Assembly: GCF_051195235.1 (NCBI RefSeq)
Contig: NZ_JBNFZM010000002.1
Coordinates: forward strand, 710,614 to 774,613
Direction: 5' to 3'
Length of the DNA: 64,000 nucleotides
DNA from: Tateyamaria sp947503385
GTDB taxonomy: Bacteria > Pseudomonadota > Alphaproteobacteria > Rhodobacterales > Rhodobacteraceae
Under the pieces are notes generated by a model, which ran no database searches, had not been told where the DNA came from, and saw only the letters and a program-made list of their open reading frames with translations. The translations under genes and the position numbers were made by a program. Numbering within the stretch: the first letter of the stretch is position 1; each line of letters starts with the position of its first letter. Positions 27,564-36,154 of the stretch are shown one piece after another.

Positions 27564-28571
27564 TTATCCTGACATGTCGCGGGTTTGTGTTTGAAATAGA
27601 CCACCAAGCGCCTGTTTCACCAGCGTGCGCGCCTTGGGCCGTTTTCCGTCGGCAAAAGCCAGCGGGCGGCACACTTCGATTGCGGCGACACCGACGCGCG
27701 CAGTGAGCGCCCCGTTCACGAGCCCCTCGCCGAAGCGGCGCGACAGCTTGCCGAGGATAGAACCACCAAGGATCGGCTCCAGCATATCATCGCCCACAGC
27801 AACGGCACCGGTGGCCACCAGATGGGTCATCACCGCGCGGGTCAGCCGCCAGCTGCCCAATGTGCCGCCACGCCCGCCATAGACCTCTGCGATCCGGCGG
27901 ATCATGCGCAGATTGGCGGTGAGCGCTGCGACGACATCCGCCAGTGCCAATGGCACCAACGCTGTCACGGTGGCAACCTGCCGCGCCGCCGCCTCGACCT
28001 CGCGTTCGGCAGCGGCATCCAGCGGTCCCAGCATTTCGGTATCCGCAAGGGCCAACAGGCCGTTTGCATCCAACTGGTCGCCGCGCAACTCTGCCACGCG
28101 GTCACGGCCCCACTGCGTCTCGGGCCGATCGTGGTAGAGCGCGTCGAGGCGGTCCACAACGCGGCGCGCGCCGTGCAGGTCTTGTGCCGCAACCGCTTCG
28201 GCTGCGGCACGGCGCAAACCGTCGATCCGGGTGAGCCGCCTGAGCGCGGCAAGCTCGCGCAGAGCAATGATAAGCAGCACCGCAATCAGCAGACCAAAGA
28301 GCCCGGCAAAGGCCCAACCCAGAACAGGTTGCCGTGCGATCCACGCCGTCACAAAATCCCAAGCGGCGGTGCTGAGCACCGCAACCAGCAAGGCCGCCAC
28401 GACACCCCAAAGCCATCGCGCCAGCCGCGAGGGCCGCCTGCTGGCGACCTGAGCCGCAGCCTGCATCGCAGCCCCGCGCGGAGCGACAGGATCAGGCACC
28501 GGTGGCGCATCTGCAACCGACGGTGTGTGTGTGTCATCCAGTTCAATCAGTACCGGGCCCTTGGCCATCAC
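27564..28571 (-). CDS. ycjF: YcjF-like DUF697/TIGR01620 membrane protein
   Basis: A 335-aa protein with a Pro-rich N-terminus and two membrane helices: W-L-W-G-V-V-A-A-L-L-V-A-V-L at about 52-70 and G-W-A-F-A-G-L-F-G-L-L-I-A-V-L at about 85-105. A soluble C-terminal DUF697 domain contains G-A-V-A-V-G-D-D-M-L-E-P and S-R-R-F-G-E-G-L-V-N-G-A-L-T-A-R-V-G. This matches YcjF, the usual partner of the YcjX GTPase-like protein, which is two genes upstream here. It overlaps the GNAT gene by four bases. The pair is stress-linked in enterics, but the mechanism is unknown. Confidence 0.88.
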   Translation of the reverse strand: MMAKGPVLIELDDTHTPSVADAPPVPDPVAPRGAAMQAAAQVASRRPSRLARWLWGVVAALLVAVLSTAAWDFVTAWIARQPVLGWAFAGLFGLLIAVLLIIALRELAALRRLTRIDGLRRAAAEAVAAQDLHGARRVVDRLDALYHDRPETQWGRDRVAELRGDQLDANGLLALADTEMLGPLDAAAEREVEAAARQVATVTALVPLALADVVAALTANLRMIRRIAEVYGGRGGTLGSWRLTRAVMTHLVATGAVAVGDDMLEPILGGSILGKLSRRFGEGLVNGALTARVGVAAIEVCRPLAFADGKRPKARTLVKQALGGLFQTQTRDMSG

Positions 28572-29017
28572 GTGCCCTCCTTTGTCCAGAGCATCCGCAT
28601 GTCGGGCAGCTTTTCGTCATTTCGGGCCCCATCGGTACGCGCGACCTCTTTGAACCCGTGGCGCTTGTAGAACTGTTGTGCGCGCGTATTGGCCTGAAAG
28701 GTCCAGAGGCTGAGGCGGGTCGCTTGCGATTGCACCTGTTGCAACAGCGCGGATCCGATGCCCCGTCCGCACATGTTCGACGCCACATAGAGCGCTTGAA
28801 TTTCCGCGTCGGCACAGGCGATGAAACCGGTGACGTCACCGTCCGTTTCCGCCACATGGACCCAGCCCCGTTCGATCATCATTCCCGCAAATCCAATATC
28901 TTCGGCGGCCGTGTGAATGCGGGGCATCCAGTCGGTTCCGATGGCAAAGGCCGACAGGATCGCACCTGTGGCCCCGGCATCCGTAGGCTGGGCCGGGCGT
29001 AAGACGATCCCGGTCAC
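28568..29017 (-). CDS. GNAT-family N-acetyltransferase
   Basis: A 149-aa acetyl-CoA-dependent transferase. The acetyl-CoA pyrophosphate-binding motif A-S-N-M-C-G-R-G-I-G-S-A-L-L lies at about residues 78-91, preceded by the beta-strand I-Q-A-L-Y-V. The C-terminal pattern N-T-R-A-Q-Q-F-Y-K-R-H-G-F is typical of RimI-like GNATs. The substrate cannot be told. It is wedged between ycjX and ycjF with four-base overlaps on both sides, so the three are translated together. Confidence 0.88.
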   Translation of the reverse strand: MTGIVLRPAQPTDAGATGAILSAFAIGTDWMPRIHTAAEDIGFAGMMIERGWVHVAETDGDVTGFIACADAEIQALYVASNMCGRGIGSALLQQVQSQATRLSLWTFQANTRAQQFYKRHGFKEVARTDGARNDEKLPDMRMLWTKEGT

Positions 29018-30426
29018 AACCTGTCTCCGATCAGGAACTGCGCCGCTTGGTCGAGCCGGATATGCGGTGGCCCGTCACCGGGTTTGAGCGTCATGTCCCC
29101 CGGCGCAAAGCGCATCACCTCGTAATCCGCACCGAGCCAGTCGCGCGCGCCGGATTGGCCCGGTGTCAGGATGTCGGCGGGGTCTTCGGGCAGGGTTCCG
29201 GGATAGAACGCCGCCTGTTTGCCTGTCTCCAACAGCGTGCCGCGCACCACGTCCAGCTGTGCGCCGTCATGGGTGATCGTGTCTTCGGTCGTGGCACGCA
29301 GGGCGGCGATGGCCATGGCCGCCGTATCCGCGCCAGCAAAACGCGCGCGATCACGGGCGTCACGGGTCAGCGCCTCCATGATGGCGGTGAGGCGCGCGTG
29401 TTGGGTGTGGTGGATGTGATCGGCCTTAGTTGCCGCAAAAAGGATCTTTTCTACCCGGCGACCACGAAAAAGCTGGGTCAGGAACGCATTGCGCCCCGGT
29501 CTGAAGGCACCAAGGATGTCGGCCATACCTTGCCGCATATCCTCGACAGCGGCAGGACCGGAATGGATTGCGCCCAGCGCATCGACCAGAACCACCTGAC
29601 GGTCGATGCGGGCAAAGTGATCGCGAAAGAACGGGCGCACGACTTGTGCCTTGTACGCCTCGAACCGGCGGGCCATTTCCCGGCGCAACGACCGGCGCGG
29701 AGCCTCACCCGGCGGCAGCGGGGCAAAGGTCAGCACCGGTGATCCGGCCAGATCCCCCGGCAGCAGAAAACGCCCGGGCGTGCAATCGTAGAACCCGGCG
29801 GCGCGGGCGGCGGTCAGGTAGGCGGTGAAACTGGCCGCCAACCCCTTGGCCACAACCTCGTCCAGACGCGCGGCACCGTCAGCGCTGGACGCGACAGCGG
29901 CGTAATCCGCCCCTTCGGCGCGCGCCGCAACACGGGCCAGCGCGATCTTTGACCAGTCCTCGTAACTCTGATCCAGCAGGCCCAGATCGAGCAGCCATTC
30001 GCCGGGATAGTCGATGATATCCAGATGCAGCGTGCGCGGCCCCTGCAACCCGGCCAATAGGCCCGCCGGTTGCACCTTAAGCGACAGGCGCAATTCGCTC
30101 ACCGACCGAGTGCTGTCAGGCCACTGAGTTGGGGTGCCCAGCAGGCTGGCCTTGTGCGCTTCGTAATCGAAGCGCGGGATGGTGTCGTTGGGTTGGGGTT
30201 GCAGGAACGCCGCGTGAACGCGGCCTTCTGCGGCGGCCAGCAGGTGTGGCATCCGGCCCCTGTCCAGCAGGTTGGCCACCAGCGATGTGATGAACACCGT
30301 TTTGCCCGACCGGGCCAGACCGGTCACGCCCAGCCGGATGGTGGGCGTGCCCAGCATATCCGCTCCGGTGTCGTATATGCCCTGCGCCGTGTTCAGCAGC
30401 CCATCGGCAAGTGTCGTGAGAACCAC
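29014..30426 (-). CDS. ycjX: YcjX-family (DUF463) P-loop protein
   Basis: A 470-aa GTP-binding-like protein. The GTG start at 30426 (M-V-L-T-T-L-A-D-G-L-L-N) has AGGAAG upstream and replaces the 30528 frame, which would run into truA. Walker A reads V-T-G-L-A-R-S-G-K-T-V near residue 35. The YcjX signature L-H-L-D-I-I-D-Y-P-G-E-W-L-L-D-L follows near 130, which supplies the Walker B-like Asp. The family hallmark A-T-K-A-D-H-I-H lies near 320. Its partners are the GNAT protein and ycjF downstream. It is divergent from truA across about 100 bases. Confidence 0.9.
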   Translation of the reverse strand: MVLTTLADGLLNTAQGIYDTGADMLGTPTIRLGVTGLARSGKTVFITSLVANLLDRGRMPHLLAAAEGRVHAAFLQPQPNDTIPRFDYEAHKASLLGTPTQWPDSTRSVSELRLSLKVQPAGLLAGLQGPRTLHLDIIDYPGEWLLDLGLLDQSYEDWSKIALARVAARAEGADYAAVASSADGAARLDEVVAKGLAASFTAYLTAARAAGFYDCTPGRFLLPGDLAGSPVLTFAPLPPGEAPRRSLRREMARRFEAYKAQVVRPFFRDHFARIDRQVVLVDALGAIHSGPAAVEDMRQGMADILGAFRPGRNAFLTQLFRGRRVEKILFAATKADHIHHTQHARLTAIMEALTRDARDRARFAGADTAAMAIAALRATTEDTITHDGAQLDVVRGTLLETGKQAAFYPGTLPEDPADILTPGQSGARDWLGADYEVMRFAPGDMTLKPGDGPPHIRLDQAAQFLIGDRL

Positions 30427-30526
30427 CGCGCAATCTTCCTTTTGTCTTCCCGCGCAACATAAGGGCGGCGGGCCTGCCTCGCCAGTGCCATTGCAGCGCG
30501 CAACGACGCGCGCTAGGGACGCGGCC

Positions 30527-31294
30527 ATGCCACGTTACGCGCTCAAGGTCGAATATCACGGCGCACCCTTTGCCGGGTGGCAGCGTCAGGCTGACCAGCC
30601 GTCCGTACAGGGTGCCATTGAGACGGCCCTGTCCCGGCTGGAGCCGCGTGACCACACCATCGCCGCTGCCGGCCGCACGGATGCCGGTGTGCATGGGCTG
30701 GGTCAGGTGGCGCATTGCGACATGGACAAGGACTGGGATCCGTTTCGCCTGTCAGAGGCGCTGAACCATCATCTAAAGCCTGATCCGGTTGCCATCGTGG
30801 CCTGTGCCCATGTGCCCGAAGACTGGCACGCCCGGTTTTCCGCGATCGAACGGCGCTATGTGTTTCGTCTGCTCATGCGGCGCGCGCCAGCAACCCACCT
30901 CAAGGGGCTGGTGTGGCGCGTCAACCAACCGCTGGACATCGCCGCCATGGACGAGGCCGCGCAACGACTGGTGGGACGACATGACTTTACCACCTTCCGG
31001 TCATCAATCTGTCAGGCCGACAGCCCGCTCAAGACGTTGGACCATTTGCGCGTAACCCGCGTGGATGGACCGCACGGGCCCGAGGCGCGGTTCGACGTGC
31101 GCGCGCGGTCGTTTCTGCACAATCAGGTGCGCAGCTTTGTCGGCACGTTGGAGCGCGTGGGGGCAGCGGCATGGACAGCGCACGACGTCGCGGACGCGCT
31201 TGCGGCGTGTGACCGCGCGCGGTGCGGCCCGGTGTGCCCGCCGGACGGTCTCTACCTTGCCGGGGTGGGCTATCCGGACGATCCGTTTGCCTAG
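30527..31294 (+). CDS. truA: tRNA pseudouridine(38-40) synthase TruA
   Basis: Isomerises uridines 38-40 in the anticodon stem-loop of many tRNAs. Catalytic Asp52 lies in the motif A-A-G-R-T-D-A-G-V-H-G-L-G-Q-V. The family also shows F-H-A-R-F-S-type R-Y-V-F-R and S-F-L-H-N-Q-V-R near the C-terminus. The ATG at 30527 (M-P-R-Y-A-L-K-V-E-Y-H-G) gives 255 aa; the frame from 30272 overlaps ycjX on the other strand and is rejected. It ends four bases into the convergent DUF3726-like gene. Confidence 0.96.
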   Translation: MPRYALKVEYHGAPFAGWQRQADQPSVQGAIETALSRLEPRDHTIAAAGRTDAGVHGLGQVAHCDMDKDWDPFRLSEALNHHLKPDPVAIVACAHVPEDWHARFSAIERRYVFRLLMRRAPATHLKGLVWRVNQPLDIAAMDEAAQRLVGRHDFTTFRSSICQADSPLKTLDHLRVTRVDGPHGPEARFDVRARSFLHNQVRSFVGTLERVGAAAWTAHDVADALAACDRARCGPVCPPDGLYLAGVGYPDDPFA

Positions 31295-31791
31295 TCAGTG
31301 TCCATGAGGTTCGCGCCCGCACCCATGGTGCGCGACGCCTCGCTGTCGGCCACGTAGGTGCGCGCGGCCAGCGCGCCTAGATCGGCATCCAGATCCGCAC
31401 TGACCAACAGCCGTTCCGTGCGTGCGCGCGTGCTCGGCGCACTGAGATCGAGCGCCGCCAGCACCGTCTCTCCGCTTACATCCACAGCGGTGCGGCACGG
31501 TAGCCCCACCAACCAGCTGACCAGCAGCGCGCGTTGCGCCGCGTCCGGTTCGACGGTCTTGATCGGGCGGGGCGAGACCGAGGCCGCTTCGATCACCTCT
31601 TCCACCCGTTGGGCCAGTGCCACGATCCGCTCGGGCGCATCCAGCGCTGATTGCAGCGGCGCCTCGGCCCCGCCATCGGCCAAATGCCTTGCCAGCATAG
31701 CGCCAAAGGCCAGCGATTGTGCCGATGGCACGCCAGCGCCTGCCGCCGCCCGTGTGGCCAGCGCCTGCACTTCGGTCCAGGATCGGCTCAT
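31291..31791 (-). CDS. DUF3726-like protein
   Basis: A 166-aa protein starting at 31791 (M-S-R-S-W-T-E-V-Q-A-L). The opening pattern E-V-Q-A-L-A-T-R-A-A-A-G-A-G-V-P, followed by an aliphatic helix with H-L-A-D-G-G, resembles DUF3726, a family of unknown function seen in rhodobacteria. Near residue 105 it has R-A-L-L-V-S-W-L-V-G-L-P-C. The C-terminus ends in R-T-Y-V-A-D-S-E-A-S-R-T-M-G-A-G-A. Its start overlaps the stop of the 547-aa gene upstream by four bases, so the two are coupled. The family assignment is from memory of its N-terminal pattern and needs a profile search. Confidence 0.65.
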   Translation of the reverse strand: MSRSWTEVQALATRAAAGAGVPSAQSLAFGAMLARHLADGGAEAPLQSALDAPERIVALAQRVEEVIEAASVSPRPIKTVEPDAAQRALLVSWLVGLPCRTAVDVSGETVLAALDLSAPSTRARTERLLVSADLDADLGALAARTYVADSEASRTMGAGANLMDTD

Positions 31792-33431
31792 GCGCTCATC
31801 ACCGGCAACCACCAATCATCCCTCTCTTCGTTCAATTCATCACCAAGGGGCGCACCCTGCGCGAGGGTAATGCGCGTCCACAGATCTGATTTAGGGTCGA
31901 ATTTGGTTGCGCCAAAGAAGCTGAGCTTGCATCGCAGCATATCTATGGGGCGGCACGTCGTCGCAATCAGATTGTCGCGGATTTCGGAATACGGGTGGTG
32001 CGCGCATATCGCGACCCGGTCCACCGCGTGTTTATGGTCCGGAAACTCGCGCAGGAACGCGCTGACCGGTTGGTCGATTTTAGGCAGGTCGCCAAACAAG
32101 TTTTTGACCCTGCGGGCGATATCAAGCGGGGTTTCCAATTCTGCACCCTCTTCGGCAAAACGGTCGCCCAGACGTGGTTCCAGCTTGTCCGCACTCACAT
32201 ACCAGAAACGGCGACAGGCCTCTGAATCGTCAAAGTCAATCTCAAGCGCCCAAGCCCAATCCTGTATGACCGCAGCGCGCAAGGCCTCGGTTCCGGAAAA
32301 TGGGCGGGGCGGGTGGCCAAACGGGTCGATCATGCAATCAGCCAGGCCATCTACGATGTCACCGTTCAATTCCAGCAACAGCGCCAGAACCAGCTCTTGC
32401 AAAGCGACACTGCCTGCCTGCGCCAGTGCCCAGACCTCCGCATAAGGGTCACGCGCGGACAGATCGGCAAAGTGCAGCCGAAAGCCCCCCCACTCGGCCT
32501 CCAGCGCGCGCAGCGCCGCTTCGTCGGGCGTTGATGGAACGTGCCAGTCCGACAGGTGTCCCGCCACACGATCGCCAAGCCGCGCGGCGCGTTTTCGGGT
32601 TTCGGGAAAGATATTCGCCACCGCCAACACCCGCGCCAGTGCAGTTTCGCGCGCCACCATCCAGTTGTTCAGCAAAACAGGGTGCGTCACAAGGAATGGC
32701 GCCATGCCGAGTCCAGTGGCGTTGCCCACCCCGATATGCCGGGCGAGGCCGCGATCCAGCGTCCCCTGCCCCACATGCTGGACCAGATCGATGCTGAATT
32801 GCCGGATCAGGTAGACTGCCAGCATTTCGGCGGCAAAAGCCCCAGACAATTCGGGCCGGTCCTCGATCAAGTGGCGGTCTGCGATGCCGAACTTGCCATT
32901 CCCGTAGACGGCTGTGGTCCGCATGACATAACCAATCTCGCCGATACGGCTGGCCGAGGGTTGTCCGCCTGCGCGCAGCGCCGTGACGATCTCGGACCAC
33001 AGGCGCATCGATTTGTTGGCGCGGCTCAACACGAGGTCGCGCGGTTCAAAACGGCCCGCCTCTTGGCGCGGAGCCTGTGCCGCCACGCGGGCGATATCGG
33101 CGTCGGTGGGCACACCGTCAAATAGCACGAAAGCCGCGTCCCATGCCGTTGCGATGACCCGGTCGCTGCGTGACGCATCATCCAGCGGTTTCGACACGGA
33201 GATCAGCGCATAGTCTCTGCCGCCCAAAACCACCCGATGAACCGAAGTGCCGAACCCGTCGGCGCACATATCCCAGTGCGTCCGTCGAACCACAGCCCGT
33301 TCAGCGCACAGCCTGCGGGTCAGCACGCGCAAAAAGCTCAGGCGCGTGGGCATCATCGCACCCATCCGCGCAAGCCGCATCACCTCATGCGGCGGGCGCA
33401 GCGGTGGCATTGGGTTTGTGGTGTCTTTCAT
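31788..33431 (-). CDS. 547-aa conserved protein of unknown function
   Basis: I do not recognise a characterised family. The ATG at 33431 (M-K-D-T-T-N-P-M) gives 547 aa of soluble protein with no signal peptide or long hydrophobic helix. Recurrent features are many Trp and His residues (R-R-T-H-W-D-M-C-A-D near residue 50), R-S-D-R-V-I-A-T-A-W-D-A near 90, and a very conserved-looking E-I-G-Y-V-M-R-T-T-A-V-Y-G-N-G-K-F-G-I-A block near 165-185. The C-terminus ends in D-D-W-W-L-P-V. It is translationally coupled to the DUF3726-like gene and points the same way as the acyl-CoA dehydrogenase and BKACE genes upstream. Confidence 0.8.
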   Translation of the reverse strand: MKDTTNPMPPLRPPHEVMRLARMGAMMPTRLSFLRVLTRRLCAERAVVRRTHWDMCADGFGTSVHRVVLGGRDYALISVSKPLDDASRSDRVIATAWDAAFVLFDGVPTDADIARVAAQAPRQEAGRFEPRDLVLSRANKSMRLWSEIVTALRAGGQPSASRIGEIGYVMRTTAVYGNGKFGIADRHLIEDRPELSGAFAAEMLAVYLIRQFSIDLVQHVGQGTLDRGLARHIGVGNATGLGMAPFLVTHPVLLNNWMVARETALARVLAVANIFPETRKRAARLGDRVAGHLSDWHVPSTPDEAALRALEAEWGGFRLHFADLSARDPYAEVWALAQAGSVALQELVLALLLELNGDIVDGLADCMIDPFGHPPRPFSGTEALRAAVIQDWAWALEIDFDDSEACRRFWYVSADKLEPRLGDRFAEEGAELETPLDIARRVKNLFGDLPKIDQPVSAFLREFPDHKHAVDRVAICAHHPYSEIRDNLIATTCRPIDMLRCKLSFFGATKFDPKSDLWTRITLAQGAPLGDELNEERDDWWLPVMSA

Positions 33432-33519
33432 GCCGCAAGTAGGCCGCAGGATGCGGGCCGTGCGCAAGCGTTTTCCGGGACGGAAAACAGCCGAAAAACG
33501 ACGTGGCTTGCGCGGTTTT

Positions 33520-34755
33520 TCAGGTTGGGCGTTGGGTGTACTTCTTCAACTCCGCCCGCGCGACCTGTCGGCGATGCACCGCATCCGGGCCGTCGGCCAG
33601 ACGCAAGGTCCGCTGATGCGTCCACGCATTGGCCAGCGGCGTGTCCTGACTGATCCCCTGCCCGCCATGCATCTGCACCGCCTCGTCGATAACCTTGAGC
33701 GACACACGCGGGGCAATCACCTTGATCTGGCTGATCCACGGGGCTGCGGCGCGGGCATCCCCCTGATCCATCATCCATGCCGCCTTGAGGCACAGCAAGC
33801 GCGCCATCTCGATCTCCATCCGGCATTCAGCGATGATGTCGTAATTTGCGCCCAGTTGCGCCAGTGGTTTGCCAAAGGCCTCCTTGGCCAGTGACCGGCG
33901 GCACATCAGTTCAAGCGCCGCTTCGGCCTGCCCAATGGCCCGCATACAGTGGTGGATGCGCCCCGGCCCAAGGCGGCCTTGCGCGATCTCGAAGCCGCGC
34001 CCCTCACCCAGCAGCAAGTTTGCGGCTGGCACCCGCACGTCCTTGAATCGGATATGCATATGACCGTGAGGCGCGTCGTCATGGCCGTAGACGAGCATCG
34101 GGCGCAGCACGTCGATGCCTTCGGTGCCTGCGGGCACGACGATCATGGAATGGCGCTGGTGTTTCGGCGCGTCAGCGCCGCCCGTGCGCACCATGACGAT
34201 ATACACCTTGCAGCGCGGATCACCTGCACCCGAGGCCCAGTATTTTTCGCCATTGAGCACATAGTCATCGCCATCCCGCACACAGGACATAGCGATGTTG
34301 GTGGCGTCCGACGACGCCACATCCGGTTCCGTCATCAGATAGGCAGAGCGGATTTCCCCTTCGAGCAGGCGCGACAGCCACTCATCCTTCATCGCTTGCG
34401 TGCCGTAGCGTTCGAACACCTCCATGTTGCCGGTGTCCGGGGCGGAGCAATTGAACACTTCGGCCCCAAGCGGCGTCTTGCCCATCTCTTCGGCAAAATG
34501 GGCGTATTCGACCGTACTGAGCCCGAACCCCTTGTCACTGTCTGTCAGCCAGAAATTCCACAGACCTGCGGCCTTGGCCTTGGCCTTGAGCCCTTCGAGG
34601 ATTTCGGACTGCCTGTCGGTATAGGTCCACCGGTCGCCCTTGGCGATTTCGGCGGCGTATTCTTCTTCCAGCGGCATGACCTCGTCGCGGATCATTGCGG
34701 CCACGCGGTCCAGCAGGTCGCGCGTTTCCGGGCGCAAGCCAAAGGTCATGTCCAT
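33520..34755 (-). CDS. ACAD10/11-like acyl-CoA dehydrogenase
   Basis: A 411-aa FAD enzyme of the acyl-CoA dehydrogenase family. Signatures are L-M-T-E-P-D-V-A-S-S-D-A-T-N near 140, W-A-S-G-A-G-D-P near 176, R-I-H-H-C-M-R-A-I-G near 270 and Q-M-H-G-G-Q-G-I-S near 362. The last is followed by R-L-A-D-G-P-D-A-V-H. An Asp-containing A-D-G-P-D-x-V-H takes the place of the usual catalytic Glu region, as in ACAD10/11 proteins. ACAD10/11 members act on branched or 4-hydroxy/phospho-acyl-CoA, so ordinary straight-chain beta-oxidation should not be assumed. It is downstream of the BKACE gene. Confidence 0.88.
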   Translation of the reverse strand: MDMTFGLRPETRDLLDRVAAMIRDEVMPLEEEYAAEIAKGDRWTYTDRQSEILEGLKAKAKAAGLWNFWLTDSDKGFGLSTVEYAHFAEEMGKTPLGAEVFNCSAPDTGNMEVFERYGTQAMKDEWLSRLLEGEIRSAYLMTEPDVASSDATNIAMSCVRDGDDYVLNGEKYWASGAGDPRCKVYIVMVRTGGADAPKHQRHSMIVVPAGTEGIDVLRPMLVYGHDDAPHGHMHIRFKDVRVPAANLLLGEGRGFEIAQGRLGPGRIHHCMRAIGQAEAALELMCRRSLAKEAFGKPLAQLGANYDIIAECRMEIEMARLLCLKAAWMMDQGDARAAAPWISQIKVIAPRVSLKVIDEAVQMHGGQGISQDTPLANAWTHQRTLRLADGPDAVHRRQVARAELKKYTQRPT

Positions 34756-34851
34756 ATGCAGTCCTCCCTAGGTGATCGGCACCGTGCCGCGAAATCCCGG
34801 CAGTGTCCACCGACGCCTGCGGATGCCGCAAATGCGTGTCAAAACCGGTCG

Positions 34852-35682
34852 CTACGCTGCCCGCAAACCGAGGATGGCGCGCACCTGTGACGGCGTGGCG
34901 ACGGGCCGGTCGTGGCGCGCGCATATGTCCGCCAAGCGCGCAACCAGCGCCGCGTTCGATGGGGCCAGCGTGTCCTTGTCGAGCCTCACATTGTCTTCGA
35001 GGCCTGTGCGCGCGTGCCCGCCTGCTGCTACCGCCCATTCGTTCAGCACGATCTGGTTGCGCCCGATCCCGGCGGCACACCACGGCGCGTCAGGAAACAG
35101 GCGTTCGACCGTTTTTACATAGAAATCAAAGACGTGACGGTCGGCAGGCATTGCGTTTTTCACACCCATCACAAACTGCACATAAGGCGTGTCAATGATT
35201 TCGCCCGCCATGTGCATTTCGGCGGCGCGCAGGATGTGGCTGAGGTCAAAGGCCTCGATTTCGGGTTTGACGTCATATGTCCGCATCTCGGAGGCCAGCC
35301 ACGACACGAGGTCTGGTGGGTTTTCGTAGACACGCGTGGGAAAATTGTTCGAGCCCACCGCCAAGGACGCCATGTCGGGCCGCAAGGGCAGCATACCGCC
35401 ACGCTCCTGCCCCGCGCCTGAGCGTCCGCCGGTCGACAGTTGGATGACCATTCCGGGGCAATGTTTCTCGACCCCTTCCATCAGGGCTGCAAACTTGTCC
35501 GGGTCCGAACTGGGGCTTTCGTCGTTGTTGCGCACATGCGCGTGGCAGATGCTGGCCCCTGCTTCAAAGGCCGCATGGGTGCTTTCCACCTGCTCTGACA
35601 CAGTGATCGGCACCGCTGGATTGTCAGCCTTGCGCGGAACCGACCCGGTGATGGCGACGCAGATGATGCAAGGCTTGGTCAT
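34852..35682 (-). CDS. Beta-keto acid cleavage enzyme (BKACE, DUF849)
   Basis: A 276-aa TIM-barrel, zinc-dependent enzyme of the 3-keto-5-aminohexanoate cleavage family. Such enzymes convert a beta-keto acid plus acetyl-CoA into acetoacetate and a new acyl-CoA. The start at 35682 (M-T-K-P-C-I-I-C-V-A-I-T-G-S) fits the family N-terminus. Zinc ligands are in I-C-H-A-H-V-R. Other family blocks are I-Q-L-S-T-G-G-R and N-W-A-equivalent N-E-W-A-V-A-A-G-G-H-A-R-T-G-L-E-D-N near 225-240. BKACE substrates vary widely, including dehydrocarnitine and aminohexanoate, and cannot be fixed here. It sits 96 bases upstream of the acyl-CoA dehydrogenase. Confidence 0.92.
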   Translation of the reverse strand: MTKPCIICVAITGSVPRKADNPAVPITVSEQVESTHAAFEAGASICHAHVRNNDESPSSDPDKFAALMEGVEKHCPGMVIQLSTGGRSGAGQERGGMLPLRPDMASLAVGSNNFPTRVYENPPDLVSWLASEMRTYDVKPEIEAFDLSHILRAAEMHMAGEIIDTPYVQFVMGVKNAMPADRHVFDFYVKTVERLFPDAPWCAAGIGRNQIVLNEWAVAAGGHARTGLEDNVRLDKDTLAPSNAALVARLADICARHDRPVATPSQVRAILGLRAA

Positions 35683-35826
35683 AGGGGTATCCGTATTCTG
35701 ATTGCGCGCATCGTTTCGCAAAGCGCGGGCGGCGTCCAGCCCGGTGCGAGCTATCTACCGGGATAAAGCCGCGCGCGCCGTTATTGGGACGAGAAAAAGC
35801 GTGACTGCGGGCAATGCAACCATGGT

Positions 35827-36126
35827 TTATGCCGGTGCCGGAAATGACTCTGGCTTGCGGATTGTAACGTGGGCAAGGATCTCGGCTTTGTTGGGATGCG
35901 GCGCGAGATGACGGCGGTCCACAGATTGGACCTTGTGCAGATGATAGTGCGCCCGACCAGTGAGGTGGAAGTCGCCGCGATCAAGAAACGCACCCCTGTA
36001 CCGTGACCAAACCTCAACTGCTGTTCTCATACGGTGCCGGTCAAGACCTGTCCCGTTGCCGACACCCATTTTCGCCTGCACTTGGGAGGGATGTTTCATC
36101 CGGCTGCGCGCCACAGTGTCGCCCAT
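35827..36126 (-). CDS. Possible 99-aa protein of unknown function
   Basis: A frame starting at ATG 36126 (M-G-D-T-V-A-R-S-R-M) gives 99 aa. It looks coding in its C-half: W-S-R-Y-R-G-A-F-L-D-R-G-D-F-H-L-T-G-R-A, then Y-H-L-H-K-V-Q-S-V-D near residue 70, and I-L-A-H-V-T-I-R-K-P-E near the end. The larger frame to 36387 overlaps the isomerase gene and is not credible upstream of this point. It begins 29 bases after the isomerase stop on the same strand. I recognise no family, and non-coding status cannot be excluded. Confidence 0.45.
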   Translation of the reverse strand: MGDTVARSRMKHPSQVQAKMGVGNGTGLDRHRMRTAVEVWSRYRGAFLDRGDFHLTGRAHYHLHKVQSVDRRHLAPHPNKAEILAHVTIRKPESFPAPA

Positions 36127-36154
36127 GATCCGCGACAGGAACGACAACAAGACG

